Assembly (NCBI GenBank): GCA_026214975.1
Contig: JAOBSW010000621.1
Span: 62,001-126,000 of the forward strand
Direction of reading: 5' to 3'
DNA length: 64,000 nt
Source of the DNA: Gentiana macrophylla
Lineage: Eukaryota > Streptophyta > Magnoliopsida > Gentianales > Gentianaceae
The notes beneath the pieces are model-generated. The model did not search any database, was not told the origin of the DNA, and saw only the letters and a list, made by a program, of their open reading frames with translations. The translations under genes were made by a program, and so were the position numbers. Position 1 is the stretch's first letter. Every line of letters starts with the position of its first letter. Shown piece by piece: positions 55,801 to 64,000 of the stretch.

Positions 55801-56657
55801 TCTTTTATTTATTTATTTATTTATTTATAATATATCGATATTTTATCGAGTGACGTGAATCATATTATTCTAATTCAATTTTTTTTATTTATTTCTTTTT
55901 TGGGCAGAAACAAGACACTTTTACGTTCTAACATAAACATATTCTTTGTTGTTGCAGAATGGACGGATAGCAGACTTGTCCAAAAACCCATTTTCAAGAG
56001 GAAAACAAGTCGTTAACGATCAATGTCCATTTGAGATAACCTTTCCGGATATTCCAAGAATATCTTCCGGCAACTTATAACAACCTCGTCCAACCGCAAC
56101 TTCAACATTTAACTACTACTACTACTACTGCTTCTCGGGTTTCATCGCTGCAACAACAGTCACCCGTGCATCATCATCAAACCAGTACTACTCTTTATGT
56201 ACCCGAAATGCAACAAGCATCATTTCCCGAATCACACACACGGAACACCGGCCACAATTCACACGTTATTACTCCGGCAGCACTGCCGCTGTATGACAAC
56301 CACCACCGTGGACAGCCACCACATTGGAGGCAAAACGAACAAGATTACCACCACCACCACCACCACCCCACAATCGATCATCATCATCATCATCAGAATA
56401 ACCATAACACAGAAACCAATCAAGCATACGGTGGACACCAATTTTTGGAAGATGAGGGTCGATTCGAAACGTGGGACCCGGAGGATAGTCCAGCTAGATC
56501 GAGAGGGTGGAGTAATAGTAGTAGCCATTATAGGCCGGTGGCGGCGCCTCGGAACTACGGACATCCTCCTCCTCCTCATCATCATCATCAGGCTGCTTAT
56601 GGTGGGGATCAAACATGGAACAGTGGAAATAAGAGGTGGAATGATCGGAGAAGATAG
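43863..56657 (+). CDS. LD: LUMINIDEPENDENS-type homeodomain flowering regulator, frame break near 3' end
   Basis: Nuclear regulator of the autonomous flowering pathway in Arabidopsis, where LD represses the floral inhibitor FLC. Exons: 43863-44036, 44502-44529, 45341-45471, 46234-46589, 47533-47626, 47738-47831, 50505-50634, 50722-50776, 51347-51390, 51494-51576, 51856-52395, 54697-55226 and one from 55958. Phases agree through residue 753. CMLTGVNPLSQEMAAGAL precedes a divergent homeodomain (about 66-128: KIGKRPRDLLNPKA ... VRDFFTSQRAKVRK). A TFIIS-N-like helical domain follows (about 195-315: ETFSGQAKLMEWILQIQ ... LCHLPLQKATPVHMSAVLQS). Later come RRPLSADDIQKAKIRAQFMQ, three 17-residue repeats, WDREMDYDDTLTPQIP and ELLKNPQLVFALTSG. 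The His/Pro-rich C-terminus ends NSGNKRWNDRRR. In the last exon the frame stops at 56078-56080, while the conserved C-terminus continues in the +1 frame. An intron at 56009-56159 would restore it (935 aa; Arabidopsis about 953). Confidence 0.88.
46769..46953. mobile_element. MITE in LD intron 4, GGCACC-ended family
   Basis: The ends GTTGTTGAAGGCACC and GGTGCCTTTAACAAA are inverted. The interior contains a second inverted pair, GGGGCACCAC and GTGGTGGCAC, plus GATCGAATGTC and TTGACCTTTGCAAAGTTGAA. These interior blocks match the element at 50819-51169. It has no coding potential. Confidence 0.65.
48015..48110 (+). mobile_element. tRNA-derived SINE head in LD intron 6
   Basis: An A-box match TGGTCTAGTGG (48021-48031) and a B-box-like GGTTCAATCCC (48052-48062) are spaced as in tRNA genes. 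An A-rich stretch follows about 45 bp downstream. Poor stem pairing argues against a functional tRNA. It lies in the 2.7-kb intron between exons 6 and 7. Confidence 0.5.
48610..48940. mobile_element. hAT-type MITE, 331 bp, exact 8-bp target duplication
   Basis: The left end GGCGGGTTCTAAAGACACCC and the right end GGGTGCCTTTAGAACCCCCC are inverted copies. TAAACATA flanks both sides exactly (48602-48609 and 48941-48948). The interior contains further inverted pairs, ACTGGTGTTC and GAACACCAACGT, so the element can fold into a long hairpin. It lies in LD intron 6 and carries no gene. Confidence 0.85.
49395..49500. repeat. Direct duplication in LD intron 6
   Basis: TTTGCCAAAACATGTTGG followed by CGAGGGC or TGAGGGC occurs twice about 60 bp apart, followed by a poly-A run at 49505-49517. 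No coding role is seen. Confidence 0.6.
50110..50370. repeat. Degenerate tandem repeat (36-50 bp) in LD intron 6
   Basis: About five copies of a unit like GACCTCTGATGATGTGGCGT then CTATTTAAAGAGGG follow one another. They end in inverted copies (CACTGCCACATCATGAGAGG and CCGTCACATCATG). The structure suggests a MITE with internal tandem expansion, or the decay of one. Confidence 0.7.
50819..51169. mobile_element. MITE of the GGCACCAC family in LD intron 8 (possibly nested ends)
   Basis: The left end AGGGCACCTTTAGTGACACC, a second left-type end at 50954 (AGGGAGCCCTTAATGGCACC) and the right end GGTGCCACTAAAGACTCCCT are inverted relatives. The interior carries GAGGTCGAATGT and ACATTTGACCTCT, which pair with each other and match the element in intron 4. 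Two left ends suggest a nested or partly duplicated copy. No target duplication was fixed. Confidence 0.65.
52122..52274 (+). repeat. In-frame 51-bp tandem triplication in LD exon 11
   Basis: Three back-to-back 51-bp units encode QPVHNIKVEEKSKIDNH, then variants with NINVEEKGKID and DIKVEEKSKFD (residues about 486-536). The copies differ at only a few bases each. They occupy the region between the PLSADDIQKAK block and the WDREMDYDD block, where, from memory, Arabidopsis LD carries its own QPVNG-type repeats. Confidence 0.92.
52697..53728. mobile_element. Larger GGCACCAC-family element in LD intron 11
   Basis: The left end GGGGCCTTTAGAGGCGCCAC and right end GTGGTACCACTAAAGAGCCC are inverted and resemble the smaller MITEs in introns 4 and 8. 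The interior holds three copies of a unit like AAGGGCTGATGGAGATGGTG (53125-53225) and a nested Stowaway MITE. Minus-strand frames here (Ser/Pro-rich) arise from low-complexity repeats and are not called. Flanking bases are only partly alike. Confidence 0.6.
53359..53595. mobile_element. Stowaway MITE (Tc1/mariner type), TA target duplication
   Basis: The left terminus CTCCCTCCGTCCCAAAATAT is the canonical plant Stowaway end. The right end ATATTTTGGGAAGGAAGGAG is its inverted partner. TA flanks both sides (53357-53358 and 53596-53597). Inner inverted phrases AAGGCATTTTAGC and GCTAAAATGCCTT extend the foldback. At 237 bp it is of typical size and carries no gene. Confidence 0.9.
55759..55830. 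repeat. Poly-T and TTTA repeats in the last LD intron
   Basis: A poly-T run of about 25 bp, TTC repeats and a (TTTA)n stretch lie in the intron before the last LD exon, giving a pyrimidine-rich stretch upstream of the acceptor. Confidence 0.85.
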
Positions 56658-56682
56658 TTTGAGGTTGAGAGCTTTGTAGAGT

Positions 56683-56688
56683 AATAAA
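56683..56688 (+). terminator. Polyadenylation signal of LD
   Basis: AATAAA occurs 25 bases after the LD stop codon. It is followed by T-rich DNA, consistent with a 3' end signal. Use of this site is inferred. Confidence 0.5.
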
Positions 56689-57084
56689 AACATTATTTCT
56701 TGTTTTGGTTTTTAGCTCTGTAGCTATTTTTTTTTTATTTGTAGTTTTTGGAGATTTTGGATAGTGATCGATAGTGCATCTTTTTTTTATCCAAGTTTAA
56801 AAAAAAAAAAAAAAAATCAAAAAAAATCCAATTTAGAGGTCGATCAATTCCCATTATATCTATTTTTGGATGTATTATTGTATTGACGAAAAATGTTTAT
56901 ATATCATTAAAATTTAATACAGTATAATATTTCAAAACAATACACAAGAATGATTACATTCCCTCAAACCAACCATTATTGATTGGAGGTGAGATCTTTG
57001 TACAATGCAGCGGTACAGTGAATAAGGGTGTGAGTGATCAAACATCTAACCATACATTTTCAATATATAGATATCCGACTTTAG

Positions 57085-57308
57085 ATTACATGTTTCCTTA
57101 GAAGAGAATAGAGATGTGTCTCTTGGGTTTGAATTTTCGTTTGGAGGTTTCTTCAGTTCAATCCGAACCCGGTTAGAGTTTTGGTATAGAATATCTTCAT
57201 TCCGTGTTTGCTGGAGTTTATATAGGCAGAGTACATGTTTCCTTAGAAAAGATACATGTCTCTTCAATTTGAATTCTCGTCTGGAGGTTGCTTCAGTTCA
57301 ATCCTGAA
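57085..57308. repeat. Imperfect direct repeat, about 80 bp
   Basis: ACATGTTTCCTTAGAA followed by a CAATTTGAATTCTCG- or GGTTTGAATTTTCG-type phrase and then CTTCAGTTCAATCC occurs twice, about 147 bp apart. No element ends or coding region were identified. Confidence 0.65.
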
Positions 57309-57819
57309 TCGTTGCATTGATTGATTCACAACATTTTCTAATAAATTAAATGTACACATTGTCTAGAAATATATAGGGCTGGCCAGGCCAGGCCAGGTGG
57401 CCCAAGTATTTTTCTGAACCAACAAAGGATATAATTCTTCCCTCATCCATAACATTCTATTTCTATTGCTCCTTCCTTGGGGCATGCTTGTGACTACAAA
57501 ATTTTAAAGACTTTACTTTTGACATCTGACAGACTAACGTGGGACAAGATTTACCCTACCTGTTACAATTTCTAACGTGTTTTACTCCATTTTTATGCAT
57601 TACCCATTTAGCCCATATCTAAATCTTTTGATTCAAAATCCTATTAACCCATTCAAGATTGGATATGTGACAATTTACAGAAAAACGATGATGATAGGGA
57701 TTGGCCCTATCTCTTCTCTGAGACGATTTATACCATATGACATTGGAGAAACAAGAATTTGCATGATGTTGATGCTATAAAGCCCCCTGTTCATATTTTA
57801 GTCTCAAATATTGTTAGTA

Positions 57820-57990
57820 GGGAAGCACTATTGCCAGAGCAATTGTGCTAAATCCATAGCAGCTTTCCTTATTTACCCTTCAATGCTTTTCTGTTTTTAT
57901 TTTTACTTCTTAAACCCATTGAAGTATTAAAGGGTAAATAAGGAAAGCTGCTCTGGATTTAGCACAATTGCTCTGGCAATAGTGCTTCCC
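57820..57990. mobile_element. Near-perfect foldback MITE with 9-bp target duplication
   Basis: The 171-bp element is almost a complete inverted repeat. The left arm begins GGGAAGCACTATTGCCAGAG and the right arm ends CTCTGGCAATAGTGCTTCCC. The arms are about 65 bp, with about one mismatch in TCCATAGCAGC versus GCTGCTCTGGA, and a short T-rich loop. TTGTTAGTA flanks both sides exactly (57811-57819 and 57991-57999). A 9-bp duplication is the hallmark of Mutator-like elements. Confidence 0.88.
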
Positions 57991-58229
57991 TTGTTAGTAG
58001 AGTGCGGAATCTCCGCCTAGCTTGGAGTGAATAATGGTTTTAGCCGTACACTGTTTTCCATTTCCTTGTAACGTTTTGGAGGGCTTGATCCCACGATTAT
58101 TTAAATAAAATGGCTCGTTTCTTAAAATAAATAAAAAAAATCCTATTATCAACTACTACTATCTTAGTTTCTCTATTTTTAGCTCCCATTGATTCATACG
58201 ATCGAAATTGAGCTCGAAATAAACTGTTT

Positions 58230-58370
58230 TTCACTTGAATTTTTTAGCTAAGGACTAAATCTCCAACACAAGATACCTTGGCAAAGGAGATGATCCCATT
58301 CTCAATTCATTGAGGGATACCCTTGGCCATGGTTGCAGGGTATAGATTCCTTCCTCAATTATACGCAGCA
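58230..58370 (+). other. Short open stretch next to LTR element, unrecognised
   Basis: The stretch at about 58275-58337 reads AKGDDPILNSLRDTLGHGCR and then meets a GTATAG that could be a donor. It may be a remnant exon, but no partner exon or family was recognised. The 5' LTR begins immediately after this region. Confidence 0.2.
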
Positions 58371-58375
58371 AGAGA

Positions 58376-59156
58376 TGTTGGTGATTATATCACCAATGTG
58401 ATTTAGTGTAATTGGATTTAGTTTGAGGTTTGGTGAGCTTGAAACAATCGATATGAGTTAGGAGATGCGGGGTGCATGCTTATAATTGATGTTTACAAGC
58501 TAACGGAAGTGTTAGATCAAGTGTTGAACAAAATCCAAATTCTGCTGCTTATTGGACGGGCGTCCATTTCATATGGACGGGCGTCTGTGTTCAACTGGAC
58601 GAGCGCCTGGAAGGGTGGATTTACATACGTGATGTAACCTGGTTGGATGGACGAAGCGTCTCGAAGAAAGCGGGCGCCCAAGATATTTCAGACGGGCGCC
58701 CAGGTATGCGAATGGGAGCGATTTTGGTCGGTTTTGTTGGTATCCTTTCGGGTTTTTGCTCTTGTAACCGGTTCTGAAGGGTTGTGTATGGAGAGTTATA
58801 TAAGTATAACATTACATACACATAAGATAACACTTGGAACTACATTATGAAAAATAAGAACACTTGAAAGCAAGATACATGTTCTTTGTATGATTGCTTG
58901 AAACCTCTAGTTCAATACACACAAAATATCACCAAACTCTCAGTAGCTTTCTTTCGCCTATATTGTGCAGAGTGAAAGTGGAGCGTAGTTTTATCTCGTG
59001 AAAATATTCGTGTTTACCCGGAGACAATCATTTGGGGCTTAATAGTTTTCGCGGGAAAGATTCTCAAATCGACTCTACGTGTATATCCGGTTATTTTCAT
59101 TGCGACACATTCATTTACGGTTCGGCATTGTTCGTTCCCCTTTGAATTTCCCCAAC
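58376..59156 (+). repeat. 5' LTR of the LARD-like element
   Basis: Starts TGTTGG and ends CCCCAACA, matching short inverted termini. It includes several GACGGGCGTC-like palindromes at about 58553-58705. A TATA-type GTTATATAAGTATAAC lies near 58796 and a GTGAAAATATTCGTGTTT block near 58998. Confidence 0.75.
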
Positions 59157-62100
59157 AATCTGCGAAAACTATTTTTGATTTTGTAGAACAATGTCGGTTT
59201 CAAAATGAAGAGTTGCATTTTCCGAATTTTATCAAAGGTTGTGTCCTAGTATTTTGGGCATAACTCTTGATTCAGAATCGGTTTGAAAATCCGGAGATAC
59301 CGTTAGAATCGTGAGAGACGAGGATCGCAGTGATATCAAGTTTGCAGTCTGGTTCGATGTTGACAGTTGTCAGAAATTCTGAGAAGTTGCTGCGGTTTTG
59401 ATTGATGCAAAGTCGATTATAATCTTTTGTAAGTAAAGTTCATTGGAATGACTTTGTAAAATTGCTGTGATGTTGCTATGACTACGGATGAATGGTATGT
59501 ATGTTTATTTACATTATTTCATGCAAGTTTGGGGTGTCCAAGAACAGTAATTACAATCAATATAAAATTTGATTGTAGTGTCTAAGTTTTGTTCTTGGAT
59601 ATTGATTGATTATACATATATGTTGTTTGGCTTGATATTTCTAGACATGATTGAATCAATGATGAAACTTGCTGCGTGTTTAATGTTTAATGTTCATTGA
59701 TCTTGGTGATAAAATCATGTTAATGTTTAGAAATTTTAAGTGTTTGTGTATAACTAATGTTGGGATAAATCAAGTGTTATCTCTTGGAAAACTTGATGTC
59801 TATTGTAGTTAGATGTTTTCTAATGATACAAATAGATGGAAATCATGTTGAAGAGATAATGTTTTTAAATGTCTATCCTTGATAGAATATTTGTAATGAA
59901 GAGTTTGCAAATCTAAAGAAATTTGGATTTCTGAAAATCTTGTTTTACTAGGTTGAATGCCTAGTATGTAAGATCAAACAAAGGATAGAATAATGACTGT
60001 AAACTAAGTTTTGGTGAAACAACTAATAAAATGCTGTTTTGAGTTTTGACTCCGGTTTGGAAAATTGTGAGTGTAAGGATCAACTTGGTTTGAAGCTTTG
60101 AACCGGCGGATTGTTGATCCGTGACAATCATGAAAAAGAGTCAAGGTTGTCATTATTAATAGATTTAAGTATATCCTTTGGTTCTTGAAAGATTTAGTTT
60201 AAACATTAGTTGTACATGGTTAGTATAATTTGAAATAACTATACATGTATGTTTATTGGTATGCCTAAGTAATACTTATATGTAATGTATATTTATAACT
60301 TGTTTTGAACTTATTCTTTTCGGAAACATGATTAGTATCGACTTTCCGGTATAGAAAGTTGTAACTCTTGGTTGTAAGAGTTGTAGTTCTTCCGTTTAGA
60401 AGATTATGAATCCTTGGTTGGAAAAGTTGTAACTCTTTTATTTAATAGATACATCGTTTATTTGCGTTACTTTGTAGTAAATAACTATCATGTCCTCCAA
60501 AAGGTAAATGAAAAGAGTGTATGTTATAATGAGTTTTATATACTTTTTGTTTATACATCTACGCCTCCAACAGTTGTTTGTTTGCTAAATTACTTGAACT
60601 TTGGTATAATGAAATCCAAACTTGAGGTTTGGAGGTGTGAGAAGGTCTTGTGACTTTCCGAGGTTAAAGTTAATTCCTTGAGTAAAAGAGGCATTGAAAC
60701 TATGTTTATTGGAATTGCTATGCATTCCAATGTTCTTTAGTTCCATATAATGGAGTGAATGATTCTAGTAATCTGATTTAATCTGTTGTTGATCATTGGT
60801 ATGCCATCTTTGGACATTTATAATGTTGTACAAAGTTTGAAGTATGAAACTCCTACCAATGTTGGAGTGAAAGAAAACAATAAAGTTGTTTTCTAAATAT
60901 GCCGTAAAGCTCAATGAGAGCAAATGGTGCGGTGAATCTTTCAATGAAACATGAAAGTTGATGTAAGTCAACATGTATAAATCTCGATTAATAATGTAAG
61001 GTTTTATGCGTTTTTAGGTATTAGTTATTTTGATACCTTGGCACGGTTAATGAAATCTCCTCGGATAAATTGTTGTTATTTGTTTTAACAAACTGTTAAA
61101 CAAATTTTGTAATCCATTACATGGATGGTAAAAACCGGTTTTAGAATGGAGATTGGAATGGGCATTGTATTTGAAACAATGGAGGGTCTTGTTATGTTAA
61201 AATTAACATAAGGAGTGTATATGTTATTTTGGTTCAAGGTGCTAAATTAAACTTGATAGACTTCTTAGCTTGAAGATTAGTTGAATTTAAAGTTGTTTAC
61301 AATACCGTGTTCAGTAACTATACAAATCTTACATATGTTTGATGTCTAATGAAATGACTTTGTCCTTTGATGTATGTTGAATACATGTTTGGTGTTTTGC
61401 TTTGGTTTAGTATCTATTCATGATACTAAAAGTGAAACATGCTCGATCTACAAAGATTGGATTTGCCTTGGAATATAAGGTGATGTAGTAGTTTACATTG
61501 TTGACATATTGATTTTGGTATTAACCAAATCATGTTGTTCATAATCTGAGATTGTATTGTCATCAAGGTTTTAAACTACGATCATGGGGAGGTTTAAACT
61601 CTATAGTAAAGTTATATGAGATTCCTTCGGTTTAGAAGAATCCTCGGTTAACTAGTAATTTGTGCTAGGATGAAGTATCATTTATGAGCTTCTAAGTGCA
61701 TAAATTTACGGTTGGACTATGGAGTTGGATTTCTTTGTTGATGACTTAGTAGTTCGAATTCCCTTGCAATTAATAACCAAGTTCATCCCGGCTTATCCAA
61801 TGTGTTTGGTGGAAAATTGTCAAATGTTACAATGGTGATCTAGACACCAATGTATTAATGAAAAGTTGGATTGTGAGTTTTAACTCAAAGGATGATGGTG
61901 GTTGTTCAAAGAGTACTCGTGATTTAGTCAAATCTTGTTTGATCAAATATAGATTGACTTGAAACTTGGTAAAAGTTTGTTATCGGGATGTGTAGAACCC
62001 ATTAAATCTTTGGTGTGGGATACCCAATTCCCTTTATGGTACAACGCCATAGGCGAGAATTCAATGTGGAAGGCCCGTTCTCAAAGATTTGGCACATGAA

Positions 62101-62508
62101 AAAGTCCCGAAAGTATGTGCATTACCTATTGTGTAGGTGATATCTTTTGGAAAAGTGTTTGGTACATGATTAGAAAGATTCACCTATATGAGTATGAAGT
62201 TTGGCCGCTTCAAGAAAGTTAGGGTTGACTTTCTATATACTCATGAAATGGATATGGACACTGAGGCCTGGATAATTGGTGTCAAGTAGCTATAGAAGTT
62301 GTATCTTGGTTCATTTGTGTATTATCTTTGAAGTATTCAAATGTGTAAAGGGTTCAATGCTTAGTCACACCCCAATACTCGAATATTTTGGAATGTGTAA
62401 TACACTAGGTGGTAATTCAATCTTCGTGACATTATCATTAAAAGATGAACTGTTTGTGTGTTGGTAAGTTTTCAACTAAATCAAGGGTTACACTAAATGG
62501 GGGAGGAT

Positions 62509-63262
62509 TGTTGGTGATTATATCACCAATGTGATTTAGTGTAATTGGATTTAGTTTGAGGTTTTAGTGAGCTTGAAACAATCGATATGAGTTAGGAGAT
62601 GCGGGGTGCATGCTTATAATTGTTGTTTACAAGCTAACGGAAGTGTTAGATCAAGTGTTGAACAAAATCCAAATTCTGCTGCTTATTGGACGGGCATCCA
62701 TTTCATATGGACGGGCGTTTGACTTCAGACGGGCGTCTAGGTTCACTGGACGAGCGTCTGAAGGGTGGATTTACATACAGGATGTAACCTGGTTGGATGG
62801 ACGAGCGTCTGAAGAAACTGGACGCCCGTCCAGTATGCTTCAGACGGGCGTCCAGGATTCAGGCGCCCAGTATGCGATTAATGGAGCGATTTTGGTCGGT
62901 TTTGTTGGTATCCTTCGGGTTTTGCTCTTGTAACCGGTTCACGAAGGGTTGTGTATGAGAGTTATATAAGTATAACATTACATACACATAAGATAACACT
63001 TGGAACTACGTATGAAAAATAAGAAGAACACTTGAAAGCAAGATACATGTTCTTTGTATGATTGCTTGAAACCTCTAGTTCAATACACACAAAATATCAC
63101 CAAACTCCTCGTAGCTTTCTTTCCAATCTATATTGTTCAGATCGAAAGTGGAACGTAGTTTTATCTCGTGAAAATATTCGTGTTTCTGGAGACAATCATT
63201 TGGGGCGAATAGTTTTAGCAGGAAAGATTCTCAAATCGATTCTACGTGTATATCAGGTTATT
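62509..63262 (+). repeat. 3' LTR of the LARD-like element, truncated
   Basis: Matches the 5' LTR from TGTTGG to GGTTATTTTCC, then diverges about 60 bp before the expected CCCCAACA end, so the terminus is deleted or replaced. It has its own cluster of seven palindrome-like GGACGGGCGTCC variants between about 62687 and 62870 and the same TATA-type motif (GAGTTATATAAGTATAAC). Confidence 0.75.
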
Positions 63263-63411
63263 TTCCATAAACTGCATTAAATTCTAATCGTGAAAAGATC
63301 CATCTGATCAGCGATATAGACCATCATGATCAAATCACAGAACTCACGTTGTCCTCGATATATATGTGTCCAGATTATCATTATTTTTAAAGCTGTAGCT
63401 TTATAGTATGT

Positions 63412-63690
63412 CTAATATGTCTATTAATTCATCATTCTAATATATCATAAACTTGTGATAAATTCTAATATATCATAAACTTCGTATAATTAGTCTTTAG
63501 CCTCACAAATATATGTTTATTAATTCATATTTCTAATATATCATAAACTTTCTGCTCTAATAATATGTCTATTAATTCATCATTCTAATAAATCATAAAC
63601 TTGCATAAGTAGTCTTTAGACCAATACATGTATATGTCTACTAATTCATCATTCTAATATATCATAGACTTGCATAATCAGGCCTTTTAG
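63412..63690. repeat. Tandem repeat with TCATTCTAATATATCATAAA unit
   Basis: Four to five imperfect copies of a unit of about 70-90 bp built on TATGTCTATTAATTCATC, then CTAATATATCATAAACTT and often TAGTCTTTAG. The repeat is AT-rich and non-coding. Confidence 0.8.
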
Positions 63691-63807
63691 ACTAACACAT
63701 ACATAAGGGTCACGAGTGTATATGTTTATCAAATTTTCAGTATAAATATACACGTCGAATATTTTTCCTAAATCTAAACTGACAAAACCCTTCTTATTAA
63801 CCTTCTG

Positions 63808-63811
<4 letters not shown>

Positions 63812-63872
<61 letters not shown>
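63812..63872. repeat. (TA)n microsatellite
   Basis: About 60 bp of TA dinucleotides. It produces an Ile/Tyr run in a minus-strand frame that is not a gene. Confidence 0.95.
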
Positions 63873-63877
<5 letters not shown>

Positions 63878-64000
63878 AATTTTTTATTAGGTAAAAAGAG
63901 TTTCACACCATATTTTGGTAAGAATTTGGCCTCCAACTGAAAAGAAAATCCATAGGGCGCCACGCATGTATCATTGTGCCTCCGATTAATAATAATAATC

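Larger units (their letters stand above)
58376..63262 (+). mobile_element. Non-autonomous LTR retroelement (LARD-like), 4.9 kb
   Basis: Two direct repeats of about 750-780 bp bracket 3.35 kb of internal DNA. Both start TGTTGGTGATTATATCACC and share promoter and downstream blocks. The 3' LTR is preceded by a purine tract, AAATGGGGGAGGAT. The interior (59157-62508) has no long frame and I saw no gag, protease, integrase or reverse-transcriptase motif, which fits a large retrotransposon derivative lacking its own genes. The LTRs differ by many substitutions and small indels, so insertion is not recent. The primer-binding site after the 5' LTR does not match the usual tRNA-Met sequence. Confidence 0.8.

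Noticed and set aside
56197..56693. Additional long frames overlapping the LD C-terminus on both strands
   Set aside because: They are shadows of the His/Pro-rich LD coding sequence (CAT/CAC and CCA repeats give Ile/Thr or Met/Val runs in other frames).
62610..62933. 107-codon frame within the 3' LTR (FDFRRASRFTGRASEG-type repeats)
   Set aside because: It arises from the repeated GGACGGGCGTC motifs of the LTR; the same region of the 5' LTR does not keep the frame.

Overview
The window reads as nuclear DNA of a flowering plant, most likely a eudicot. It is AT-rich, its genes are broken into many short exons with GT-AG introns, and the three recognisable host proteins are plant proteins. The rest is mostly transposable-element debris, MITEs, LTRs and microsatellites. 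No bacterial, plastid or rRNA block, CRISPR array or convincing functional tRNA gene is visible. I cannot name the species.

Three multi-exon genes lie on the + strand. (1) 16305-21965 is a 15-exon gene for a plastid-type peptide chain release factor 1 (APG3/PrfA-like, 419 aa), with a transit-peptide-like N-terminus, the PxT codon-reading motif and the GGQ catalytic motif. (2) 31602-40015 is an 11-exon gene for a large nuclear CW-type zinc-finger protein (about 1641 aa). (3) 43863-56657 is a 13-14 exon gene for a LUMINIDEPENDENS-type homeodomain/TFIIS-N-like flowering regulator, whose reading frame is broken near the 3' end unless a small extra intron is used. From memory, the Arabidopsis counterparts of genes 1 and 2 are neighbours (At3g62900/At3g62910), so that pair may be conserved microsynteny.

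1-16 kb is accessory. It holds a broken DUF26/ginkbilobin-like secreted-protein gene (2.0-2.55 kb) and a 4.9-kb island bounded by inverted repeats. The island carries a 16-bp satellite and minus-strand exon-like fragments. A nest of LTRs in opposite orientations follows (3.85-4.5 and 9.8-14.4 kb), and a tRNA-derived SINE head lies just upstream of the release-factor gene.

22-31 kb contains a hAT-like MITE, a roughly 176-bp tandem repeat, a TA-flanked MITE, a larger transposon remnant with plant-transposon-protein fragments, a textbook 734-bp hAT element with an exact 8-bp target duplication, and an unrecognised gene fragment.

40-64 kb contains the LD gene, whose large introns are packed with MITEs (one family present three times, a nested Stowaway, an exact 8-bp-TSD MITE) and a SINE. 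Beyond it lie a near-perfect foldback MITE with a 9-bp target duplication, a large non-autonomous LTR element (58376-63262) whose LTRs carry a cluster of palindromic GACGGGCGTC-like motifs, and tandem repeats. No coherent new multi-gene system was found. The most interesting items are the LD frame break, the LARD palindromes, the island with its captured exons, and several exactly delimited non-autonomous elements.
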